DNA of 12,244 bases, taken from CAYZJD01 sp964478455. Its GTDB lineage: Bacteria > Acidobacteriota > Terriglobia > Bryobacterales > Bryobacteraceae. The stretch covers positions 1 to 12,244 of the forward strand of contig CAYZJD010000109.1 of NCBI GenBank assembly GCA_964478455.1. The letters are read 5' to 3'. Below are positions 1 through 6,255 of the stretch, one piece after another. The position numbers and the translations under genes are program-made. Position 1 is the stretch's first letter. The number at the start of each line of letters is the position of its first letter. The notes below the pieces were generated by a model. It was not told the origin of the DNA, made no database searches, and saw nothing but the letters and a program-made list of their open reading frames with translations.

Positions 1-1362
1 CGGCTGCCGGAGGCTGACCACGCCGCTCGCGGGCTCGGCGTCGCCCCAGCTTTCGAGCGGATGGCGGTCCGGGCAGACGTAGTGCGCGACGGCGGCCGTC
101 TCGTCCATCCGTTCGCCGAGGCTGACGATGAGGGGAACGCGTCCGAGCGAGTTGCCTCCCGACAGATCGTAGACGGGATTCGCGCCCCAGATGATGACGG
201 CCGCCAGCTTGCCGGCGGCAGCATCACGGAGAAGTCCCTCGACCTCGCGGTCGTTGCCCGTTCGCTGGTAGGACGGATGCTCGACGTCGAGCGTCGCGCC
301 GTAATTGCCGAGTAACTGGTTGATGCGATTACAGGCGGTCTGCGCGCCAACATCCTGCACGCCCGAGATCAGGAGGCTCCGGCCGCGGGCATCCATGAGC
401 CGCTTTGCCAGCTCGCCGGTGACGCCGTCGCCGGGCGCGCCGCTCTCGATTCTCGCGGCCAGTTCCGAAAGCATCGGACCGATCTCGCCGGGCGCGACGA
501 TGACCCGCCGGTCGGCCTTCGTGCCGGTGAGTGACATGCGCGGCTGGATCTGGGCGTGCCAGGAGAAGCGGCCCGCTTCGGGGCGGCGGCCGGCCGAGTA
601 ACCGGCGGTGAATTCGACCGGAGAAATCCACGTGCCGAGGAAATCGGCGTCGAAGCTGACGATGACCTCGGCGCGGTCGAAGTGGTAGCGCGGCAGCAGA
701 CGCGCGCCGTGAGTCTGCTCGTGGGCATCGAGGATCGCCGAGCAGGAAAGAGCGTCGTACTCGACGTGCTTTGCGTCGCGGAAGCTTGCGAGGAAACGGG
801 TGATCGCGGCGCGGGCTGTGGGGCTCGTGACGGTGCCGCTGAGGAAGCGCACGGCGCCGCCGCTCTTGCGGATCGACTCGAACTCCGCCGCCAGCGCGCG
901 GTCCACTTCATCCCAGGCGGCCGGCTTGCCTCGAGCCAGTGGTTGTTTCAGGCGCAGGCTGTCGTAAAGCCCGAGAATCGATGCCTGGCCCACGGCGCAC
1001 AGTCCTCCGCGGGAAAGCGGGTGATCCGGATTGCCTTCGAGCTTGATGGGGCGGCCGTCGCGTGTCTTGACGAGCAGGCCGCAGCCGGCGGGGCAAGCCG
1101 CGCACGTGGAGGCGTAGTACATGGCGCGGCCGGGAGTGATTCCCTCGGGCTGCACAAGATAGGGCGCCGCCTTGTTCACCGGCGCCTGGCGGCAAGCGGT
1201 GAGGAATGCGCCGGCGAAGGTGAAGCCGGCCGCGCGGAGGAAACCGCGGCGGTCGGGACCGGCTTCCACCTGGAGCGGCGTTTCGGCGAACTCCGGCGCC
1301 GCGCTCCGCCGCCCCGCGGTGGGTTCACGCTCGGCCAGACTCTTCCAATATCTCTTCGCCAT
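1..1362 (-). CDS. ActB-like molybdopterin oxidoreductase-family protein, Tat-exported (3' end outside window)
   Basis: The frame is open from the ATG at 1362 to base 1 (454 residues), so the C-terminus is missing. A leader of about 37 residues precedes a twin-arginine motif (DRRGFLR, residues 37-43), a hydrophobic stretch and a lipobox-like LTAC ending at Cys57. This is the layout of 'TAT-variant' ActB proteins of alternative complex III. The N-terminal domain carries C87-x2-C90-x3-C94-x27-C122, the canonical [4Fe-4S] motif of the molybdopterin oxidoreductase superfamily, then KTRDGRPIKLEGNPDHP, typical of that superfamily. ActB proteins of characterised alternative complex III are described as lacking the cofactors of this domain, so the intact motif is notable. 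No convincing Mo ligand is seen; Cys207 is only a candidate. The gene follows the pentaheme cytochrome gene by 9 bases, with an SD (GAGGAG) overlapping that gene's stop. Expected role: periplasmic-side electron-transfer subunit of a quinol-linked complex. A true molybdoenzyme (polysulfide/thiosulfate reductase-like) remains possible. Confidence 0.82.
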   Translation of the reverse strand, partial: MAKRYWKSLAEREPTAGRRSAAPEFAETPLQVEAGPDRRGFLRAAGFTFAGAFLTACRQAPVNKAAPYLVQPEGITPGRAMYYASTCAACPAGCGLLVKTRDGRPIKLEGNPDHPLSRGGLCAVGQASILGLYDSLRLKQPLARGKPAAWDEVDRALAAEFESIRKSGGAVRFLSGTVTSPTARAAITRFLASFRDAKHVEYDALSCSAILDAHEQTHGARLLPRYHFDRAEVIVSFDADFLGTWISPVEFTAGYSAGRRPEAGRFSWHAQIQPRMSLTGTKADRRVIVAPGEIGPMLSELAARIESGAPGDGVTGELAKRLMDARGRSLLISGVQDVGAQTACNRINQLLGNYGATLDVEHPSYQRTGNDREVEGLLRDAAAGKLAAVIIWGANPVYDLSGGNSLGRVPLIVSLGERMDETAAVAHYVCPDRHPLESWGDAEPASGVVSLRQP

Positions 1363-1371
1363 GCGTTCTCC

Positions 1372-2025
1372 TCAGTAATGGCAGACCGAGCAGTCCGTCG
1401 AAGCGTGAACCGTCATTCCCGAGACGCCGGCCCGGTTGACCTCGCGGTGACAGTTGACGCACCATCCCATGCTCAGGTCGGAGATCTGCCGCACGCGCTC
1501 CATCGTCTCCACCGGGCCGTGGCAGGTCTGGCACGCCACCTGGGCGCGCACGTGCGCCCGGTGATCGAAGTAAACGAAGTCCGGGAGGTTATGCACCTTC
1601 GTCCAGGCGACCGGCTGCAACGCGCGTCCCGGTTCTCGTTCAAACTTCGCGTTGAGAGCGAGGGCGTCGTAGATCTTCTGGATCTCCGGCGACGCGATCA
1701 TCCGCGGTTGCCGTTTCTCTTTCTGCGCCAGCTCATCCTCGGCGCGGAGCGCGCCGAGCGTCGCCGTGACGTAGCGATGGCAGTTCATGCAGACGCCGGC
1801 CGGCGGGATGCCCGCGTGGCGGCTTGTCTCCGCGCTGAAGTGGCAGTACAGGCACGGGATCTGCAACTCTCCCGCGTGCAGGCGATGCGAGTAGGCGACG
1901 GGCTGCACCGGCTCGTAGCCGCGCTGGTTGCCGGGAAGCGAGAACTGCGAGATCGATCCCAGCAGCATCAACAGGCTGCCCGCCAGCCCGGCCGCGAGGA
2001 TGAGCGTGACCAATCTGTGACTCAT
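1372..2025 (-). CDS. Pentaheme cytochrome c, ActA-like
   Basis: A 217-residue protein with one N-terminal hydrophobic segment (residues 5-23, signal anchor) and five CxxCH haem-attachment motifs: CLYCH (58-62), CMNCH (79-83), CQTCH (165-169), CVNCH (189-193) and CSVCH (212-216). Further histidines that could be distal ligands lie between them (SHRLH, FDHRAH). The GYEPVQPVAYSHRLHAG block before the first haem and the five-haem layout match ActA, the periplasmic multihaem subunit of alternative complex III, and related class III-type cytochromes. The ATG overlaps the narK stop in an ATGA, and the ActB-like gene follows 9 bases after the stop, so the pair looks like the first two subunits of a complex whose remaining genes (an NrfD-like membrane subunit would be expected) lie to the left of the window. 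Likely role: electron transfer between a membrane quinol site and periplasmic acceptors. The haem count is certain; the assignment to the ActA family is by recognition only. Confidence 0.88.
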   Translation of the reverse strand: MSHRLVTLILAAGLAGSLLMLLGSISQFSLPGNQRGYEPVQPVAYSHRLHAGELQIPCLYCHFSAETSRHAGIPPAGVCMNCHRYVTATLGALRAEDELAQKEKRQPRMIASPEIQKIYDALALNAKFEREPGRALQPVAWTKVHNLPDFVYFDHRAHVRAQVACQTCHGPVETMERVRQISDLSMGWCVNCHREVNRAGVSGMTVHASTDCSVCHY

Positions 2026-3353
2026 TTTGCCGTCTCGGGATTCGCCGCCCCTGGGGCCGACGCCGTGAGGATCACCGGCTCACCGGCATACTTCAGGACC
2101 CACGCCATCGAGAGAGAGAAGAGGGCGAGGAAGATGAAGACAACGAAGCCGATCGAGTACCCGCGCTGGCCGAGGTCTTTCACCGCGAAGGCCAGCATCG
2201 GCGGAATCGCGAAGCCGCCGAAGGCGCCCAGCCCCCCAACCCAACCGGCCGCGCCTCCCACTGCCTGCAGCACCGCTTGAGGAACCAGCTTGAAGACGGC
2301 CGCATTACAGATCCCCATGCCCACGGCCAGCAGGATTTCTCCCGGCACGGCCAGCTCGAACTGCTGGGCGTTGACCATCATGAGCGCGCCGGCGAGCATG
2401 ATGAGCAGCGCGAGAACCGCGGTATTTTCTCCTCCTTCACGGAGACGATCGGACAGAACTCCGCCGGCCAAACGAATCAGCGAAGCCAGCATGGAATACA
2501 AGGCCGTGAGTAAACCCGCAACCACCGGGGTGACACCGAAGTATGAAGTCCAGTAAGTTGGCAGCCACGCGGTCAGCGCGATGAATCCGCCGAATGTTGT
2601 GAAGTAGATCCAGACCAGTGCCCAGGTCTTCCAGATCCGCGCCGACCTCTTCAGGCTGTCCGAAAGGCTTCCGGCGGGAAACAACGATTGTCCTTGCTCG
2701 ATCGCTAACTTCCTGGCTTCCCCCTCCGGAGTGCCTTGGGCGCGAAGTTGAAAGTACCAAGCGTTCCGGCCGTACAAGCCGTAAAGAATCGTGCCAGCCA
2801 GGAGCAGAATAGACCAAGCTACATAAGAGCCGGCTAATCCCCAGGCAGCGAGAGCCAGCGGGAGCAGAAGGGAGAACAAGCCGGGGGCAAGGTTGCCGCA
2901 CCCGCCGAAAATCGCCAGCGCCCGGCCCTGCTTGTTCTGCGGAAACCAGTAAGAAACCTGACTGATGCCCACGGAGAAGGTTGCGATCCCGCATCCGCAT
3001 AGCACTGCGAGGAACAACAGCAGCGGATAGTAGGAAGCCGTGAGGCGCTCCGGGTAAACAAGATGCACAACCGCGGTCAGGCCGGCCATGCCCACCACCG
3101 ACAGTGAGAGGAGGACCAGAAACGGCTTGCGCCCGCCGGTCGTGTCCACCCAGGCCGAGAAAGGGATGCGCAGGATGGACCCGGAAAGGGAGGGCATGGC
3201 GACAAGAAACCCGACGGCCAGCGGGCCCAGTTGCATGACTTCCTGAAACCGCTTCGCTGTCGGTCCGAACAAGGCCACCGCCGCGAAGCCGACGAAGAAG
3301 CCCAGCGTGGCGGCGAACAGTCCGTGACCCGGAGTGCCCTTAAGTTCCTTCAC
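2022..3353 (-). CDS. narK: NarK-type nitrate/nitrite transporter (MFS)
   Basis: A 443-residue major facilitator with about 12 hydrophobic segments, in the nitrate/nitrite porter family. Family hallmarks seen: Arg62 in LRIPFSAWVD (TM2) and Arg294 in SLIRLAGGVLSDR (TM7-8), matching the two substrate-binding arginines of NarK; a first nitrate-signature stretch FGGCGNLAPG (149-158); and a second, GAFGGFAIPP (376-385). The start chosen is the GTG at 3353: GGAGG lies 5 bases upstream and the coding sequence then begins 11 bases after the narI stop. Starting further upstream in the same frame would run through most of narI. The stop overlaps the next gene in ATGA. It imports nitrate for the cytoplasmic active site of NarG and may export nitrite. 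The sequence does not tell proton symport from nitrite antiport. Only one porter copy is present in the window. Confidence 0.95.
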   Translation of the reverse strand: MKELKGTPGHGLFAATLGFFVGFAAVALFGPTAKRFQEVMQLGPLAVGFLVAMPSLSGSILRIPFSAWVDTTGGRKPFLVLLSLSVVGMAGLTAVVHLVYPERLTASYYPLLLFLAVLCGCGIATFSVGISQVSYWFPQNKQGRALAIFGGCGNLAPGLFSLLLPLALAAWGLAGSYVAWSILLLAGTILYGLYGRNAWYFQLRAQGTPEGEARKLAIEQGQSLFPAGSLSDSLKRSARIWKTWALVWIYFTTFGGFIALTAWLPTYWTSYFGVTPVVAGLLTALYSMLASLIRLAGGVLSDRLREGGENTAVLALLIMLAGALMMVNAQQFELAVPGEILLAVGMGICNAAVFKLVPQAVLQAVGGAAGWVGGLGAFGGFAIPPMLAFAVKDLGQRGYSIGFVVFIFLALFSLSMAWVLKYAGEPVILTASAPGAANPETAK

Positions 3354-3364
3354 GAGATCCTCCC

Positions 3365-4066
3365 TCACACTCGTCCAGCCGCCGGACGGCGGTACCAGCG
3401 CACGACCTGCGGCCTGCGCCAGAGATACGGGTTCGGAACCACCAGCACGTGCACCAGCCGGGTGAAGGGGAAGAACGCGATCAGGACATAGGCGTTCACG
3501 ATGTGGAACTTCACCAGCCACGGCATGGCGGAGAGATAACCGACTTGCGGGTTCAGCTTGAGAATGGACCACAGGTACGGCGTGGCCGAGGCGGCAAACC
3601 ACGACGAGCCCCAGGGATAAGACACCGCGATGCCAATGCCGGAGACCACCTGGAGCAGGAGGAGGGCCAGCACAATCCAGTCGCGCGCGGTGGTGACGCG
3701 GCGGATCTTGCTGACCGTGTGACGCCGGAGGATCGCGGCTCCGAGGCCGACCAGGGTGAACAGCCCGAAGACGAGCGCCGTGGCCTCCAGGATGTAAAGG
3801 CGGAGCGGGCGGCTGTTCCACCACAGGATCTGGCGGGGAACGAGGAAGGCGACGACGTGGCCCGCGAGCACGAAGAGGATTCCGTAGTGGAACGGCACGA
3901 GTCCCCAGAAATGCTGCCGGTTCTCGAGAAACTGCGACGACAGGCTGGAGTAAGTGAAGCTCCTGAGCCGGTAACGCGTAATGGTCACAAGAAAGAAGGT
4001 GAAGAAAGCGACATAAGGCAGAGCGACGAAAAAGACCTGATCGAGATAGTGCGAGGTACTAGGCAT
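3365..4066 (-). CDS. narI: Respiratory nitrate reductase gamma subunit (cytochrome b)
   Basis: A 233-residue integral membrane protein with five hydrophobic segments, close to the usual 225 residues of NarI. It oxidises quinol and passes electrons through two b haems to NarH. Four histidines match the haem ligands of E. coli NarI in spacing: His60 and His70 (10 apart, in VPFHYGILFVLAGH) and His188 and His206 (18 apart, in KFHIVNAYV and RLVHVLV). By analogy His60/His206 would hold the haem near the periplasm and His70/His188 the haem near NarH. The start overlaps the last 8 bases of narJ. An SD (GGGAGG) lies 5 bases before the ATG, inside the narJ coding end and directly after a perfect palindrome (4082-4103), so translation is probably coupled to narJ. 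Confidence 0.96.
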   Translation of the reverse strand: MPSTSHYLDQVFFVALPYVAFFTFFLVTITRYRLRSFTYSSLSSQFLENRQHFWGLVPFHYGILFVLAGHVVAFLVPRQILWWNSRPLRLYILEATALVFGLFTLVGLGAAILRRHTVSKIRRVTTARDWIVLALLLLQVVSGIGIAVSYPWGSSWFAASATPYLWSILKLNPQVGYLSAMPWLVKFHIVNAYVLIAFFPFTRLVHVLVVPNPYLWRRPQVVRWYRRPAAGRV

Positions 4067-4661
4067 GAGAGCCTCCCAATAGCACAGGCGATTTCGCCTG
4101 TGCGAGCGAGCGCAGGGCCTTCAGCAAACTGGCGAAGGGATTGCCTTTCTCCTCGGTAATTGCTGAAAAAGGGGTCAGACCGCTCTGGCCCCGAGTCGCC
4201 TGGGACGTGTTGACAACATCTTGCGCTACGGGGCAGAGAAGTCTGACCCCTTTTTCGAGCGCCGCGATCATTTTGTCGAGGGCCGGAAGCAGAAACGAGG
4301 CGATGAACTCCGCCGCCTCGCCTTCCTCCATCCGGGCGACGAGCGGCAGGACGTGCGTCAGGTGGTCCGGCAGTTCGGCGGACTCGGCCAGGCCGAACCT
4401 GCGCATCTCGCCGCGGAGCTTTACAAGGAACTCGCCGCGCTCGTACTGCTCGCCGAAAATGTGCCAGCCGATGTCGAGAGCGCAGTCGGGATTGAGATCG
4501 AAGGTCTGAATGAACAGTTCCTGCAACTCCCCGGTCCGGAGGGGAGCGACGAGCCGGGCGAACTCGAGAAGCTCCGGCGAGCCGAGCGTTTCGGCGCAGC
4601 GGGCCGCCTGTTCGCGGTAGCCGTCGCCGGGATATTGGAACAGTCGCGCCAGTTGATCCAT
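4059..4661 (-). CDS. narJ: Nitrate reductase molybdenum cofactor assembly chaperone, carrying an in-frame hairpin insertion
   Basis: A 200-residue NarJ/TorD-family chaperone. NarJ binds apo-NarG and helps insert the cofactors before the complex docks on NarI; it is not part of the final enzyme. Recognisable parts are the start MDQLARLFQYPGDGY, the core ELFIQTFDLNPDCALDIGWHIFGEQYERG (around residues 48-76, split by its family pattern F-x-F-D) and LPDHLTHVLPLVARM (98-111). The family-type ending, GNPFASLLKALRSL (173-186), is separated from the helix ending ALDKMIAALEKG by a low-similarity stretch. Residues 136-166 of that stretch are encoded by a 92-base hairpin element (4165-4256), so the frame survived an insertion. 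The start is 1 base after the narH stop (TGAAATG). narI overlaps the end. Whether the inserted loop affects chaperone function cannot be told from sequence. Confidence 0.93.
   Translation of the reverse strand: MDQLARLFQYPGDGYREQAARCAETLGSPELLEFARLVAPLRTGELQELFIQTFDLNPDCALDIGWHIFGEQYERGEFLVKLRGEMRRFGLAESAELPDHLTHVLPLVARMEEGEAAEFIASFLLPALDKMIAALEKGVRLLCPVAQDVVNTSQATRGQSGLTPFSAITEEKGNPFASLLKALRSLAQAKSPVLLGGSHA
4082..4103. repeat. Perfect 10-base-pair palindrome at the narJ 3' end
   Basis: GCACAGGCGA (4082-4091) and TCGCCTGTGC (4094-4103) pair perfectly around two bases. It codes for part of the narJ C-terminus (AQAKSPV) and ends about 5 bases before the narI SD. There is no T-run on either side, so it is not an intrinsic terminator. 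It may be a small dispersed palindrome or an mRNA element affecting narI translation. Confidence 0.65.
4165..4256. repeat. 92-base hairpin element with 16-base terminal inverted repeats, inside narJ
   Basis: The left end GAAAAAGGGGTCAGAC (4165-4180) is exactly the reverse complement of the right end at 4241-4256. A second, nearly perfect inner pair lies at 4183-4193 and 4229-4238 (one bulged base), and TGTTG/CAACA (4208-4212, 4214-4218) closes the tip. This is the form of a REP/MITE-like mobile palindrome. The GGGGTCAGAC core recalls palindromes I have seen scattered in other genomes, some near REP-associated transposases, but this is from memory. No target duplication is evident. It is read through in the narJ frame (residues 136-166). 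Confidence 0.75.
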
Positions 4662-4662
4662 T

Positions 4663-6153
4663 TCACATCCCCCTTCGCGGTCCGGCGAGGAAACCGAAGC
4701 CGACGCCCTGCTTGTGCGCCAACGGGTCGCCGAGCATCTCGATGGCCTCCTCGCGGTGCATCGGCGGGATCACGAACCGCTCCTCGAAAGTGCAGAGCGA
4801 AGTGAGGCGGTAGATGGCCTCGGCTTGCTCCGGGGAGCAATCGGCTCCGCGCAGCATGCGGGCGGCGGTCTCCATGGTGACGTCGCCGACGGTGAGGGCG
4901 CGGCGATACCAGCGGACCGCCTTCTGCTTGCGCAGGGCGTAGCGCACTTTTCCTTCGTGGCCGGCACCGAACAGGTTGGCCAGAAACTTCATCGGCACGC
5001 GCGCCTCGTCGATGTCGTGGAAGAGGTCCTCGGAAACGTTGTCCACCTTGCCGGACTGCGCGTTAGCCATCACCGGGGCCATCGGCGGGACGTAGAACAG
5101 CATCGGGAGGGTGCGATATTCGATGTGCGGAGGCAGCGCGATCTTCCACGCCTTGACGAACTGGTAGACGGGCGAGCGCTGGGCGGCCTCGATGACCGAG
5201 TCATGGATCCCGTTGGCGCTGGCAGCCGCAGTCACGGCCGGGTCGGACGGATCGAGGATGAGGGAGCGCTGCGCCTCGACGAGTTCCTCCGCCGGCTTGC
5301 GGGCGATGTCCACGATCTTCTCGGCGTCGTAGAGGAGCACGCCGAGGTAGCGGATGCGGCCCACGCAGGAGTGGAAGCAGGCCGGGGCCTGGCCCGTTTC
5401 CAGGCGCGGGAAGCAGAGGATGCACTTCTCCGACTTGCCGGTGTGCCAGTTGAAGAACATCTTCTTGTACGGGCAGGCGGCGATGCAGGCGCGCCAGGCG
5501 CGGCAGCGGTTCTGGTCCACGAGCACGATGCCGTCCTCGCCGCGCTTGTACAGCGCGCCCGAGGGGCAGGCGGCCACGCAGGCCGGGTTCAGGCAGTGGT
5601 TGCAGATGCGGGGAAAGTAGAAGAAGACCAGCCGCTCGACGGCGAACAGTTGCTGCCGCTGCTCCGGGGTGAGGCCCTTCAGGTTCGAGTCGTTCTCGGC
5701 GTAGACGGGCGAGCCGCCCAGGTCGTCATCCCAGTTCGGACCAGACTCGATGTTGATCAGCTCGCCGGTGACCATCGAGATCGGCCTCGCAGTGGGCTGG
5801 TCGGGCCCTTCCGGCGCGTTGAACAGGTGCTGGTAATCGTAGGTCCATGGCTCGTAATAATCGTCGATGGTCGGCATGTGCGGGTGGTGGAAGATATTGA
5901 AGACCGTTTTGGACTTACTGGTGGATCTCAGGCGCAGGTCGCCGTTATCGGCCTGCCAGCCGCCGCAATATTTCTCCTGGTCCTCCCAGGCCGTGGGATA
6001 GCCCGTACCGGGCTTGGTTTCCACGTTGTTCCACCACATGTATTCGGCGCCGGTCCGGTCCGTCCAGATGTTCTTGCAGGCGATGCTGCAAGTGTGGCAG
6101 CCGATGCACTTGTCGAGGTGAAACACCATCGAGACTTGCGATCGAACGTTCAT
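4663..6153 (-). CDS. narH: Respiratory nitrate reductase beta subunit (iron-sulfur)
   Basis: A 496-residue NarH (E. coli has 512). It carries electrons from NarI to NarG through four iron-sulfur clusters. The cysteine groups are complete: C16/C19/C22/C26, C184/C187/C192/C196, C217-x2-W220-x2-C223-x3-C227 (the Trp replaces a Cys, giving the family's [3Fe-4S] site) and C244/C247/C259/C263. The start MNVRSQVSMVFHLDKCIGC aligns residue for residue with E. coli NarH, so the ATG at 6153 is chosen; a GAAGGG lies upstream at suitable distance. An in-frame ATG at 6216 would add 21 unrelated residues encoded by the hairpin-containing spacer. The stop is 1 base before narJ. Unlike the other junctions, the gene is separated from narG by 100 bases. 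Confidence 0.97.
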   Translation of the reverse strand: MNVRSQVSMVFHLDKCIGCHTCSIACKNIWTDRTGAEYMWWNNVETKPGTGYPTAWEDQEKYCGGWQADNGDLRLRSTSKSKTVFNIFHHPHMPTIDDYYEPWTYDYQHLFNAPEGPDQPTARPISMVTGELINIESGPNWDDDLGGSPVYAENDSNLKGLTPEQRQQLFAVERLVFFYFPRICNHCLNPACVAACPSGALYKRGEDGIVLVDQNRCRAWRACIAACPYKKMFFNWHTGKSEKCILCFPRLETGQAPACFHSCVGRIRYLGVLLYDAEKIVDIARKPAEELVEAQRSLILDPSDPAVTAAASANGIHDSVIEAAQRSPVYQFVKAWKIALPPHIEYRTLPMLFYVPPMAPVMANAQSGKVDNVSEDLFHDIDEARVPMKFLANLFGAGHEGKVRYALRKQKAVRWYRRALTVGDVTMETAARMLRGADCSPEQAEAIYRLTSLCTFEERFVIPPMHREEAIEMLGDPLAHKQGVGFGFLAGPRRGM

Positions 6154-6172
6154 TGTTTCAGCCCTTCTTCTA

Positions 6173-6190
6173 AGGAACGCCAGTGTTCCT
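6173..6190. repeat. Small stem-loop in the narG-narH spacer
   Basis: AGGAAC (6173-6178) and GTTCCT (6185-6190) pair around six bases, about 20 bases upstream of the narH ATG. With the stem-loop at the narG stop it accounts for part of the 100-base spacer (6154-6253), which holds no gene. Confidence 0.4.
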
Positions 6191-6237
6191 CTCTCCTCTT
6201 CCGCCGCCCGAAGCACACCCGCCTCAGGCTGGCAAGG

Positions 6238-6255
6238 AGGCGGCCAAAGCCGCCT
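6238..6255. repeat. Stem-loop overlapping the narG stop codon
   Basis: AGGCGGC (6238-6244) and GCCGCCT (6249-6255) pair around CAAA, starting within the narG TAG stop (6256-6254). No T-run follows in the direction of transcription, so read-through into narH is expected. It may be an mRNA-stabilising or REP-like hairpin. Confidence 0.5.

Noticed and set aside
556..2280. Long plus-strand open frame of about 574 codons
   Set aside because: It lies antisense to the ActB-like, ActA-like and narK genes, has no recognisable domain, and is the mirror of GC-rich codon usage on the real strand.
3354..3824. N-terminal extension of narK to a 600-residue protein
   Set aside because: The extra 157 residues overlap narI in another frame and resemble nothing; the GTG at 3353 with GGAGG gives the normal family length.
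6154..6216. Earlier narH start at 6216
   Set aside because: It adds 21 residues from the hairpin spacer that are absent in NarH, whereas MNVRSQ aligns with the E. coli N-terminus.
6238..6255. Intrinsic terminator after narG
   Set aside because: There is a stem but no T-run, and narH-narI must be transcribed from the same promoter.
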